Positions 1 through 7,336 of a stretch of 64,000 bases of DNA are shown here, piece after piece. The stretch is from Salimicrobium humidisoli (GTDB taxonomy: Bacteria > Bacillota > Bacilli > Bacillales > Halobacillaceae). Position numbers and translations under genes: made by a program. A model generated the notes under the pieces. It did no database searches and was not told the DNA's origin. It saw nothing but the letters and a program-made list of their open reading frames with translations. Numbering within the stretch: the stretch's first letter is position 1; each line of letters starts with the position of its first letter. The stretch covers positions 1-64,000 of the forward strand of contig NZ_NSGH01000010.1 in the NCBI RefSeq assembly GCF_002295105.1. Direction: 5' to 3'.

Positions 1-11
1 AATGCATATAT

Positions 12-87
12 ACACACAACTCCTATCTTTTTCTTGGGTCTCGTCAATTCAAGTGTAAAAGATAAAGGAGCTTGTGTGTTTTTTTTA
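12..87 (+). terminator. Rho-independent terminator of a gene left of the window
   Basis: Two long arms (about 12-30 and 58-79) are complementary with small bulges, and a run of T follows on the + strand at 80-86. It would stop transcription entering from a + strand gene beyond the left edge. No gene is seen between here and the ABC gene. Confidence 0.7.
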
Positions 88-128
88 TGCTGAATTTTTC
101 TGATACCCCAACAAATATTGTAGAGCCT

Positions 129-155
129 AAAAAAACCCTCCCGTCCAGGAGGGTT
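129..155 (-). terminator. Terminator of the siderophore ABC ATPase gene
   Basis: A perfect 8-bp stem (AACCCTCC/GGAGGGTT) is followed on the minus strand by seven T. It lies directly after the stop codon at 159. Confidence 0.85.
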
Positions 156-158
156 CGA

Positions 159-1004
159 TTACGTAACGGAGTATATGTGCTGTTTCTGCTTCGCTTCTTC
201 CTGCGCCTGTTTGATGAGACAGCGCCCTTTCCCGTGCGGGATACACATCGGCGTACCGAATAAAGGATCCTCTCTCACATCACACATCATATCGAACACG
301 TTGTGCATCATTTCACAGGAAACCACTTCTTCAGGTCTCCCCTGTGTATAGACGGTCTGGTCGCGGACCGCTACGATATGGTCGGCATACCGGCAGGCGA
401 GGTTGATGTCGTGAAGTACCATTACGATCGTTCTGCCGTGGTCTTTATTCAGATCGAACAGAAGATCGAGCACTTCAATCTGATGGGTCATGTCGAGATA
501 CGTCGTCGGCTCATCAAGGAGAAGTGTCTCGGTGTCCTGGGCGAGCGTCATCGCAATCCAGGCACGCTGGCGCTGACCGCCGGAAAGGGAGTCTACCGTT
601 CTTTCCTTCAGTTCGACGAGATTGGTATCGACGAGAGCCTTCTCCACCGCCTGCTCATCGTCATTTGACCAGCGTTTCGTGAAGGACTGGTAAGGGTGAC
701 GTCCCTGTTTGACCAGCTGATAGACGGTAAGACCTTCCGGAGTGGACGGACTTTGCGGAAGGATGGCCATCTTTTTGGCTACCTCTTTCGTTTTCATCTG
801 GGAAATATCCTTCTGATCGAGTACCACCTGGCCGTCCTTCGGCTTAAGAAGGCGGGCGAGCGAGCGGAGAAGAGTAGACTTCCCGCAGCCGTTACTTCCG
901 ATCAGAACAGTTATTTCACCTTTCGGGATTTCTATATCGAGAGAGTCGATGATGATCGAGTCTCCGTATCCTAATGTGAGGTTGTTCGTTTGTAGTGTAT
1001 CCAT
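159..1004 (-). CDS. Iron-siderophore ABC transporter ATP-binding protein (FecE/YusV type)
   Basis: This 281-residue protein is a cytoplasmic ATPase that would power import of ferric siderophores. It shows Walker A GSNGCGKST (36-44), signature LSGGQRQR (about 140), Walker B LLLDEP (about 161) and an H-loop in VLHDIN. Length and motifs fit the FhuC/FecE/YusV family. The start follows GGGAGAGATCCT-ATG. No permease or binding-protein gene adjoins it: it has its own promoter and terminator, as expected for a shared ATPase such as YusV, although that role is inferred. A Fur-like site precedes the promoter, which points to induction under iron limitation. Confidence 0.88.
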   Translation of the reverse strand: MDTLQTNNLTLGYGDSIIIDSLDIEIPKGEITVLIGSNGCGKSTLLRSLARLLKPKDGQVVLDQKDISQMKTKEVAKKMAILPQSPSTPEGLTVYQLVKQGRHPYQSFTKRWSNDDEQAVEKALVDTNLVELKERTVDSLSGGQRQRAWIAMTLAQDTETLLLDEPTTYLDMTHQIEVLDLLFDLNKDHGRTIVMVLHDINLACRYADHIVAVRDQTVYTQGRPEEVVSCEMMHNVFDMMCDVREDPLFGTPMCIPHGKGRCLIKQAQEEAKQKQHIYSVT

Positions 1005-1080
1005 AGGATCTCTCCCTTTATACTCTGTAGGGTTTCATTTCCAACGTTATACGACGGCACAAAAATAGTTTCTGTATAAG

Positions 1081-1130
1081 ATTTTACGCGGCAGGTTGTG
1101 GATTGTCAATGAATATGAGAATCGTTTTCA
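1081..1130 (-). promoter_or_regulatory. SigA promoter with Fur-box-like operator
   Basis: On the minus strand TTGACA (1104-1109) and TAAAAT (1081-1086) are separated by exactly 17 bp. Six bases upstream of the -35, positions 1116-1130 read TGAGAATCGTTTTCA, which matches 11 of 14 fixed positions of the 7-1-7 Fur consensus and is flanked by further inverted bases (AATGAA/TTCATT). It drives the ABC ATPase gene, whose start is 77 bp downstream of the -10. Confidence 0.78.
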
Positions 1131-1154
1131 TTCACTACGTACGTATTCTCTCCG

Positions 1155-1188
1155 CAAAAAGACCCGTAGCCACCCGGGCTGCAGGTCT
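1155..1188 (-). terminator. Terminator after ctpB
   Basis: Inverted arms around 1161-1171 and 1178-1188 form a stem with a CGGG loop, followed by five T on the minus strand. It lies just downstream of the ctpB stop at 1203. Confidence 0.75.
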
Positions 1189-1202
1189 TATGGCTGCCGG
1201 TC

Positions 1203-2699
1203 TCAGGCATCTTGGAAAAGGACGTCCAGCGCTTTCTGCATCTGTCTGTCATTTTCTTCCTTCTGCACTTCTTCGACGACTTGTTTCTCAAGTTCGCCGC
1301 CCGTCTTTTCATTGACGGCCCCCGTAGCTTCCAGATCATGGTCCTGCTGGAACGCTTTTACGGCAGCTTCCGTACCTTCCCCGTAAGAGCCGTCCGTTTC
1401 CGTTTTCCCGTATCCGAGACCCTTCAGCATCTGCTGAATATTTTTCACCTTGTCACCGGAAGACGACGTGTCAAGCGTCTTTTCGGCCGTTACGGGATGG
1501 GTGTAGAAAAATGCCGGCTGCTTCACTTTCTTCGTAGGCGTCACACCTTCTTCATGGATCCAGTTGCCATCCGGAGTGAGCCATTTGAACATCGTCAGCT
1601 TCAGAGTACTGCCATCCCCCATCGGAACGGCCTGCTGTACTGTACCTTTACCGAAACTCGTAGTACCGATCACCGGGTGATCGCCGATCTCTTTCATCGC
1701 AGCGGCGAGGATTTCGGAGGCGGAGGCGCTTCCTTCATCAATCAGCACAGAAATCGGATACTCTTTTCCGGAGCTGCGTTCGGAATAATATTTCGAATTC
1801 TCCCCGTCCCTGCTTTCGATCTGAACGATCGGCTTGTCGTCCGGAACGAGCTGCTTCAGAACGTCCTGAACGTCTGTGAAAAGTCCGCCGGGATTCCCCC
1901 GTACGTCAATGACGAGCCCTTCGATTCCCTCTTCTTCAAGGTCGGTCAAATGTTTCTTGAACTCTTTCGACGTCTCTTCGGAGAAAGACGTTATTTCAAG
2001 GACGCCGACTTTCTTTCCGTCTACCTCTTTCGTGTCCTTATACACGGATTCTTTCGGAATATCATCACGGGTGATCGTTATTTCTATCGGCTCCGGCGCT
2101 CCCGGACGATCGACAGTGAGTGTGACTTCCGTACCTTTCTCCCCACGTATTTTATTGACAGCCTCCTGAAGATCGAGACCCTTCGTCGAGTCTCCGTCTA
2201 TTTTCAGAACCTGATCATTCGGCTTCAGTCCCGCTTCTTCGGCGGGAGATCCTTTGATAGGTGCAACGATAGTCACTTTATCGTCCACCATACTCACTTC
2301 AGCCCCTATCCCCTGAAACGAGGACTCGATGGACTGATTGAACTGCTCCATCGTCTCCTGATCCATGTACGTACTGTAGGGGTCATCCAGTTTATTGATC
2401 ATACCTTCTATGGCGCCTTCGACGAGTGTACTCTTATCCACATCTTCCACGTAACGTTCGTCAATGAGGGTGTAAGCCTTTTCCACCTTTTTTAAATTCG
2501 AAGACCCTTGGGCATTCTCTATAAAAGCTTTCTGCTCCTCCTGTGTCATGTCCCCGAAGCTTTCTCCGGATGAAGAGTCCTCCGTGGACGTCGCTGTCTC
2601 TTCCGGAGCGAACCACTGCATACCGATATACGTTCCGCCAGCCCCGACGAGCAGCGCGACAACGGCCAGTATAATTATGTGACGATTTTTCCAATTCAT
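1203..2699 (-). CDS. ctpB: Carboxy-terminal processing serine protease, S41 family (CtpB)
   Basis: This 498-residue membrane-anchored protease has an N-terminal membrane segment (about 7-24), a PDZ domain (about 128-200) and an S41 catalytic core. The core carries the EGSASASEI motif (likely nucleophile Ser326) and the general-base lysine in SFGKG (Lys351). A C-terminal peptidoglycan-binding domain spans about 415-470. In B. subtilis CtpB trims SpoIVFA during sporulation. I chose the ATG at 2699 because GAAAGGTG lies at proper spacing and the membrane segment starts there; an in-frame ATG at 2807 would run through a terminator hairpin. The neighbourhood next to ftsXE agrees with B. subtilis. 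The C-terminal tail after the binding domain is rich in Glu and Lys. Confidence 0.93.
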   Translation of the reverse strand: MNWKNRHIIILAVVALLVGAGGTYIGMQWFAPEETATSTEDSSSGESFGDMTQEEQKAFIENAQGSSNLKKVEKAYTLIDERYVEDVDKSTLVEGAIEGMINKLDDPYSTYMDQETMEQFNQSIESSFQGIGAEVSMVDDKVTIVAPIKGSPAEEAGLKPNDQVLKIDGDSTKGLDLQEAVNKIRGEKGTEVTLTVDRPGAPEPIEITITRDDIPKESVYKDTKEVDGKKVGVLEITSFSEETSKEFKKHLTDLEEEGIEGLVIDVRGNPGGLFTDVQDVLKQLVPDDKPIVQIESRDGENSKYYSERSSGKEYPISVLIDEGSASASEILAAAMKEIGDHPVIGTTSFGKGTVQQAVPMGDGSTLKLTMFKWLTPDGNWIHEEGVTPTKKVKQPAFFYTHPVTAEKTLDTSSSGDKVKNIQQMLKGLGYGKTETDGSYGEGTEAAVKAFQQDHDLEATGAVNEKTGGELEKQVVEEVQKEENDRQMQKALDVLFQDA

Positions 2700-2787
2700 A
2701 GTGAAGGCACCTTTCTCTGAAGAACTTAAATACTTTCCTAATCTTAACATAGAAAAAGAAACCCGCTCTATTATTTTTTTCACATTC

Positions 2788-2823
2788 AAAAACCCTGCAC
2801 CTCTCATTCGAGAGAAGCAGGGC
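2788..2823 (-). terminator. Terminator ending the riboswitch transcript
   Basis: A GCCCTGC/GCAGGG stem with an inner CTCTC/GAGAG pairing is followed by five T on the minus strand. It lies between the riboswitch region and ctpB, so it would end RNA started at the riboswitch promoter. Confidence 0.75.
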
Positions 2824-3112
2824 TTAACAATAACCGTTATCAGGACTTAAGAGTGGGAGAGTCGATGGTAACGGCGGTAATCATCATGTCTCGTCTTCAT
2901 TAAAAGCGGAGGGAGACCTCACCGGAACAGCGGAACTATTTCCCGGGAAATAGAGCGACGTTTACCCGAAGTTCGACCGGGGAGTTGTCTCCTGACTCTT
3001 TCATGTGCTCACCGGTTTTAATAAAAGACTGGGCACATCTATTGTTTTATCATCCGTCGATCTACCGTATTAAAGGGGGAAGTGTTCTTCGTTTCATACA
3101 TAGAGTGGGTAA
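2824..3112 (-). other. Non-coding or decayed region downstream of a c-di-GMP riboswitch
   Basis: No ORF of normal quality is found here. Short minus-strand frames exist: a 22-codon frame starting with ATG at 3001 after GGTGAG, and a 17-codon frame starting near 2900, but neither is convincing. An 18-bp perfect palindrome lies at 2936-2953 (CTATTTCCC/GGGAAATAG). The stretch may be an untranslated tail or the remains of a gene once controlled by the riboswitch. Confidence 0.5.
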
Positions 3113-3259
3113 TTATATATACTGCTTCAAGGTCTGTTTTTTGGGCAATGATTCAATCATTTCATAATCACGCTTATATATTACGGAGAATTCTGCATCG
3201 GATGCAGCGTCACCTCGTAACTGTACGTATTCAATAAACAGCTATTCGTCACTGATCAT
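3113..3259 (-). pseudogene. Riboswitch-controlled small ORF interrupted by an in-frame amber codon
   Basis: A strong ribosome-binding site (AAAGGTGGTG) directly after the riboswitch precedes ATG at 3259. Five codons (MISDE) are followed by TAG at 3242-3244. The same frame then stays open for 42 more codons, beginning LFIEYVQLRGDAASDAEF, and ends at TAA (3113-3115). The post-amber peptide looks protein-like, charged and non-repetitive, but I do not recognise it. It could be a recently inactivated gene, a leader-peptide arrangement, a readthrough product or a sequencing error. The frame and the stop are seen directly; the interpretation is inferred. Confidence 0.45.
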
Positions 3260-3269
3260 CACCACCTTT

Positions 3270-3353
3270 TTTCGATAACCGGCTGTCTTAGGAGGATTCT
3301 CCCTTAGACCCCTGGCTTTGCGTCCCTTATTTTCATAAGGTTTGCCTTTTCGT
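3270..3353 (-). promoter_or_regulatory. Cyclic-di-GMP-I (GEMM) riboswitch
   Basis: The minus strand carries the hallmark class-I blocks in order: GGCAAACC, a hairpin CCTTAT-GAAA-ATAAGG with the GAAA tetraloop, the invariant GGGACGCAAAGCC, then CTAAG, and the closing CCTAAGACAGCCGGTTATCG. A second helix (GTCT...AGAC with AGGGAG/CTCCT inside) matches the receptor arm. The 3' side of P1 is followed at once by a ribosome-binding site and ATG, with no terminator between, so control is probably at translation. Ligand class is assigned from these conserved blocks. Confidence 0.93.
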
Positions 3354-3405
3354 TAAAGCAGGATTTATTTAAGGTTTCATTGCCCACGATGGGTAAAGCA
3401 CTGTG

Positions 3406-3487
3406 TTAAGAGGATACCGACTATTTTCTGTCGGGAATGTTATTCGCCTCTTACTGTTCATTATAATGAATATAACGGGTAAGTCAA
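3406..3487 (-). promoter_or_regulatory. SigA promoter and structured leader of the riboswitch transcript
   Basis: TTGACT (3482-3487) and a perfect TATAAT (3460-3465) are 16 bp apart on the minus strand. The first roughly 50 transcribed bases can fold into a long hairpin (AAGAGG/CCTCTT enclosing CCGAC/GTCGG, about 3407-3450), and the riboswitch begins about 100 nt into the RNA. Confidence 0.78.
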
Positions 3488-3522
3488 CATATTTATTTAA
3501 AAATTCAGATTTATTTATTTAT

Positions 3523-3557
3523 AAAAAAACTTCCCGGGTGATCGGACACCCGGGAAG
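3523..3557 (-). terminator. Terminator after the M23 peptidase gene
   Basis: A perfect 11-bp arm (CTTCCCGGGTG/CACCCGGGAAG) is followed by seven T on the minus strand, immediately after the stop at 3570. Confidence 0.9.
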
Positions 3558-3569
3558 TGGAAACTCTTA

Positions 3570-5090
3570 TTAAAAGTTCACATATTTGCGCGGGTTGACG
3601 GCGTTCCGTTTATCCTGACTCCATCGACCTTCGTGCAGTTCGAAGTGAAGGTGAGGGCCGGTGGACCGTCCTGTGTTCCCCATAAGGCCAAGCTGCTGCC
3701 CCTGGCTCACCCAGTCTCCCTCTGACACTTCTCTGTTCTGCATGTGGGCATACACTGTCGTATACACCTTACCATTTATGGAATGTGTAAGCATGACGAC
3801 ATTCCCGTAGGAACCGGACTGGTACGAACGGAACACCTGGCCGGAAGCGGAGGCTTTAATCGGGATTCCGTTTCCACCAATGTCTATTCCGGTATGCATG
3901 CGACCCCAGCGAGGACCCATCTCGGAAGTGACCGGACCCGGGGCCGGATTTATAAACCCTCCTGTGGCGGGTGCTGATGCTTCCGGTTTCGGTTCAGGTG
4001 CCGGTTCCGGTTTAGGTGCCGGACTTTCTGTCACAGAGGATGTGGACGTTTCCGGCTTGGACGCTTCTTCCGGCGCGGCGGAAGAGCTGCTGTCTGAAGT
4101 ACTCGCTGTGCTTACTTCCTGTGTTTCCTCAATCGGTTCTGCTTCTTCCTGTTCTTTTTCCTGTTCAGCGGCTTGTGCTTCTGCTTCAGCTTTTGCCTCG
4201 GCTTCCGCTTTAGCTGCTGCCGCTTCTTTTCTCTTACGTTCTTCTTCTTTACGCTTTCTTTCTTCTTCACGCTTCTGCTTTTCTATTTCGGCAGCGCGTT
4301 TTTCCGCTTCCTGGATAGCGGACTGGATGGAAGCTTCCTGTCTCTCAAGAATCTGCTGTTCTTCCTCAAGATTAAGTTTAGTATTGTGCAGCTCCCCATG
4401 CTCTATTTCAAGCTCTTCCATCAGCTTCTCTTTCTCTTTCAGCTGACTGTCGAGGTCGGACTTCAGCTGCTTCAGATCCGCTCTCTGCTCTTCGAGTGAA
4501 GATTTCTTATCAACCAGTTCCTGTTTCTTGTTCTCAAGCATTTTCTTCTCTTCCAGGTGGGTATCGAAGATGTTCTTATCCTGGTCCATGATGGTCGTAA
4601 CAGCGGAAGCACGTTCCAGAAAGTCCCCAAAACTCTGGGAATCGAGCAGTACTTCTAAGTATTTCACGTCTCCGCCGTTCTGCTGCAGGGAGCGGAGGCG
4701 ATCTGTAAGTATTTCTTCCCTTTTGGCTATACTTTCTTCAAGATCGGCGATTTCTTTCTTTAGTTCTTCGATCTCTTCTTCCGTTGCAGAGATTTCCTCT
4801 TCCTTCTCCCTCAGTTTCGCAAGTGTATCGGAAAGCTTCGAATCGATCTTTTTGATCGCTTCTTCCTCTTTCGCCTGTTTCTTTTCGTTCTCTGAGAGTT
4901 CCGCTTCTTTCTGATTCTTCTCTTCGGATACGTCATTCTGTTTATCGTCGACGTTATTCTTTTCTTCCTGTAGATCGCTGATCTTATTATTTACGCTGCC
5001 GAGATTCGCAAATGCGCTTCCCGGAAAAGCGGTGAATAGTAATGCTGCAATTAGTGCTGTTATCAACAGCGTGGATGATTCTTTGTTCAT
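3570..5090 (-). CDS. Secreted coiled-coil murein hydrolase, M23 endopeptidase (EnvC/NlpD-like)
   Basis: The 506-residue protein starts with a signal peptide (cleavage near AFA, residue 28). A long Glu/Lys-rich coiled coil covers about 30-280, a Ser/Pro/Glu-rich linker about 285-385, and a LytM/M23 domain about 390-506. Zinc and catalytic residues are visible in MHTGIDIG and HLHFELHEG. It lies directly downstream of ftsX, so it is probably the peptidoglycan hydrolase activated by FtsEX; in B. subtilis that partner is CwlO, which has a different catalytic domain. The start is supported by GGGAGGAAT upstream. The function link to FtsEX is inferred from gene order. Confidence 0.87.
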   Translation of the reverse strand: MNKESSTLLITALIAALLFTAFPGSAFANLGSVNNKISDLQEEKNNVDDKQNDVSEEKNQKEAELSENEKKQAKEEEAIKKIDSKLSDTLAKLREKEEEISATEEEIEELKKEIADLEESIAKREEILTDRLRSLQQNGGDVKYLEVLLDSQSFGDFLERASAVTTIMDQDKNIFDTHLEEKKMLENKKQELVDKKSSLEEQRADLKQLKSDLDSQLKEKEKLMEELEIEHGELHNTKLNLEEEQQILERQEASIQSAIQEAEKRAAEIEKQKREEERKRKEEERKRKEAAAAKAEAEAKAEAEAQAAEQEKEQEEAEPIEETQEVSTASTSDSSSSAAPEEASKPETSTSSVTESPAPKPEPAPEPKPEASAPATGGFINPAPGPVTSEMGPRWGRMHTGIDIGGNGIPIKASASGQVFRSYQSGSYGNVVMLTHSINGKVYTTVYAHMQNREVSEGDWVSQGQQLGLMGNTGRSTGPHLHFELHEGRWSQDKRNAVNPRKYVNF

Positions 5091-5115
5091 ATTCCGTATT
5101 CCTCCCTAAGACTCT

Positions 5116-6009
5116 CTATACTTTCAGAAACTTACGCACGCTCATCACACTTCCCCAAATGCCGATGAACACGCCTATTGCCAGAATGAGTCCGGACAGC
5201 TGCCATATGAATGGATTAAATGGCAGAAGCTGGACGAAATCGAAATTGATCGAATCCCTCAAATGATAATAAAGGTAATAATAGCCTCCGGTGACAGCCG
5301 CAACCGGGATGATGGAGCCAAGCAGGCCGAGTAGCATCCCTTCAATGAAGAAAGGCCAGCGTATGAACGCATTGGTCGCCCCGACGAGCTTCATGATTCC
5401 GATTTCTTTTCTCCTGGCTACGATCGTTATACGTACCGTATTCGAAATAAGGAAAATGGCCGTAAAAATGAGGCCTATAATGAGCACAAGGCCTATTGTG
5501 CGTGCATATTCATTGAAAGTGAAAATCCTCTGCACGACTTCCTCTCCGTAATCCACTTCATCCACGAACTCAAGCTCCCTGACATCGGAAGCGATGGAGT
5601 CTGCGGCGGAAGGGCTGGAGGGATCGATGACGAACACGTCGTTGAGCGGATTCGTCTGATCGAACAGTTCGAACGCCTTCCCTTCATCCCCGAGACTGTC
5701 CACGAGCCCTTCAAGCTCTTCGTCTTTGGAGGAGTATTCCACCGAAGCCACCTCATTGATCGCTTCGATATCCTCACCGAGCTGTTCGACCTGGCTTTCA
5801 TCTGCAGTACGTTCGATGAATACGCGGACTTCAATATCATTTTCGATGGAATTTGCGAACTGGTTCAGATTCAGCATTACGGCGAGGAACACTCCGACCA
5901 GCAACAACGTCGTCGTGGTCGCCCCTATGGCCGATACCGTCATCCACCCGTTACGGAAAACACTCTTACGGCCTTCGCGGAGGTGACGGCCTATCGTTCT
6001 AATCTTCAT
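5116..6009 (-). CDS. ftsX: Cell-division ABC transporter permease FtsX
   Basis: This 297-residue membrane protein has one N-terminal membrane segment, a large extracellular loop (about 60-170) and three C-terminal segments with the FtsX/MacB permease motif around RRKEIGIMKLVGAT. FtsX, paired with FtsE, transmits ATP-driven conformational change to an extracellular peptidoglycan hydrolase. I chose the ATG at 6009, which overlaps the end of ftsE by 11 bp and follows GGGGGGAT, over an in-frame ATG at 6069. Its length equals that of B. subtilis FtsX, and it is followed by the M23 hydrolase gene. Confidence 0.95.
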   Translation of the reverse strand: MKIRTIGRHLREGRKSVFRNGWMTVSAIGATTTTLLLVGVFLAVMLNLNQFANSIENDIEVRVFIERTADESQVEQLGEDIEAINEVASVEYSSKDEELEGLVDSLGDEGKAFELFDQTNPLNDVFVIDPSSPSAADSIASDVRELEFVDEVDYGEEVVQRIFTFNEYARTIGLVLIIGLIFTAIFLISNTVRITIVARRKEIGIMKLVGATNAFIRWPFFIEGMLLGLLGSIIPVAAVTGGYYYLYYHLRDSINFDFVQLLPFNPFIWQLSGLILAIGVFIGIWGSVMSVRKFLKV

Positions 6010-6685
6010 AGCCGTAATCCCCCCGACGCTCATCCCGTACGATAACTCCGTCTTCAATAGCGATGACACGTTTACGTACCCGGTTCACCACTTCACGGTT
6101 GTGGGTAGCCATAAGGATAGTCGTGCCGGTCTGGTTTATTTCTTCGAGGATGTGCATAATTTCCCATGAGGTTTCGGGATCCAGATTCCCGGTCGGTTCA
6201 TCCGCAATCAAAATGCGCGGACGGTTGGCAATGGCTCTTGCGATCGATACACGCTGCTGCTCTCCCCCTGAGAGCTCGTCAGGTATGAATCTCGCTTTGT
6301 TCTTAAGCCGTACCTGTTCGAGAACGTCCATAACCCGGGTCTTGATCTCCGCCGGGCGCTCTTCGATCACTTCGAGAGCGAAAGCGACATTTTCGTAAAC
6401 AGTAAGTCTCGGCAGCAGACGGAAATCCTGATAAACGACTCCGATATTCCGCCGCAGCTTGGGAATCCGTCTTTCCTTCATAGCTGCCAGGTCAAGATCG
6501 TTGATATGGATACTCCCTTTCGAAGGTTTCTCCTCACGGAAAATCAGTTTTGTAAACGTCGATTTCCCTGCGCCACTCGGTCCTACCACGTACACGAATT
6601 CCCCCTGTTGAATCCGCACGTCGAGACCATTCAATGCAGTGACACCGTTAGGGTAAGTCTTGTAAACTCCCTGCATTTCAATCAT
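5999..6685 (-). CDS. ftsE: Cell-division ABC transporter ATPase FtsE
   Basis: The 228-residue ATPase contains Walker A GPSGAGKST (about 36-44), signature LSGGEQQR (about 138) and Walker B ILIADEPTGNLD. These are typical of FtsE, including the IEMQGVYKTYPNG start. It works at the membrane with FtsX to regulate cell-wall hydrolysis during growth and division. The RBS AGGTGGTTAACAT-ATG supports the start. It is translationally coupled to ftsX. Confidence 0.96.
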   Translation of the reverse strand: MIEMQGVYKTYPNGVTALNGLDVRIQQGEFVYVVGPSGAGKSTFTKLIFREEKPSKGSIHINDLDLAAMKERRIPKLRRNIGVVYQDFRLLPRLTVYENVAFALEVIEERPAEIKTRVMDVLEQVRLKNKARFIPDELSGGEQQRVSIARAIANRPRILIADEPTGNLDPETSWEIMHILEEINQTGTTILMATHNREVVNRVRKRVIAIEDGVIVRDERRGDYGYED

Positions 6686-6874
6686 ATGTTAACCACCTAT
6701 ACTTTTCTTTAAAGTCCGACTTTCCCGTATTTTTTTCTCTTTTTCTCTCTGTTGAAAGTCTGCACATATTACATCATTCATTTTATCTTATTTAGTTCAA
6801 CAAATTGTTACATTTATATTTCAATAAAACTACAATCCGTTATCAATAGTGAACAACCGTCACGTTTTTACCAT

Positions 6875-6908
6875 AAAAAAACTCCCCGGTGTAAAAATCA
6901 CCGGAGAG
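6875..6908 (-). terminator. Terminator after cccB
   Basis: The stem CTCCGGTG/CACCGGGGAG is followed by seven T on the minus strand, 14 bp past the cccB stop. Confidence 0.88.
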
Positions 6909-6921
6909 ATAAAGGTAAGTA

Positions 6922-7293
6922 TTATTTTTTCTGAGCCAACCAGCCTGCAATTTGTGTAGCTGTCTGTTCATCTACATCTTGAGCCGGCATGTCGCCTCTT
7001 CCGTTCTGAATGATAGTGACGATATCGTCCTGGGACATGTCAGCGCCTACACTATCAAGAGCAGGTCCGACACCGCCGCCGAGGTCACCGCCGTGGCAGC
7101 TTGCGCAGTTAGCCTGGAACGCTTCTTCGGCAGCTGCAGAATCCACTTCACCGCCACTGCTTTCACCGGAACTTTCCTGTTCTTCCGTACTTGTATCACC
7201 CGAATCACCGGAGGATCCTTCATCTCCGCCTCCGCCACAGGCTGCAAGTACGAACATAGCAGCGAACAGGACAGTCAACAATTTCCACTTCAT
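6922..7293 (-). CDS. cccB: Lipoprotein cytochrome c-551 (CccB)
   Basis: The 123-residue protein has a lipoprotein signal ending LAAC (Cys about 18), a Gly/Ser/Asp/Glu-rich linker, and a class-I cytochrome c domain with the haem motif CASCH followed by GGDLGGGVGP. The distal ligand Met lies in GDMPAQ. It carries electrons on the outer face of the membrane. The ATG at 7293 follows GGGGG and starts the signal peptide; an upstream in-frame start at 7326 would add an unlikely extension. Its place between ftsE and prfB matches B. subtilis. Confidence 0.93.
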   Translation of the reverse strand: MKWKLLTVLFAAMFVLAACGGGGDEGSSGDSGDTSTEEQESSGESSGGEVDSAAAEEAFQANCASCHGGDLGGGVGPALDSVGADMSQDDIVTIIQNGRGDMPAQDVDEQTATQIAGWLAQKK

Positions 7294-7336
7294 GTAATAC
7301 CCCCTTAAATTTTCATATATTGTCATTATAACCTAT

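Noticed and set aside
2700-2807. An ATG start for ctpB 36 codons further upstream
   Set aside because: The extra part has no membrane helix, no RBS, and covers a terminator hairpin.
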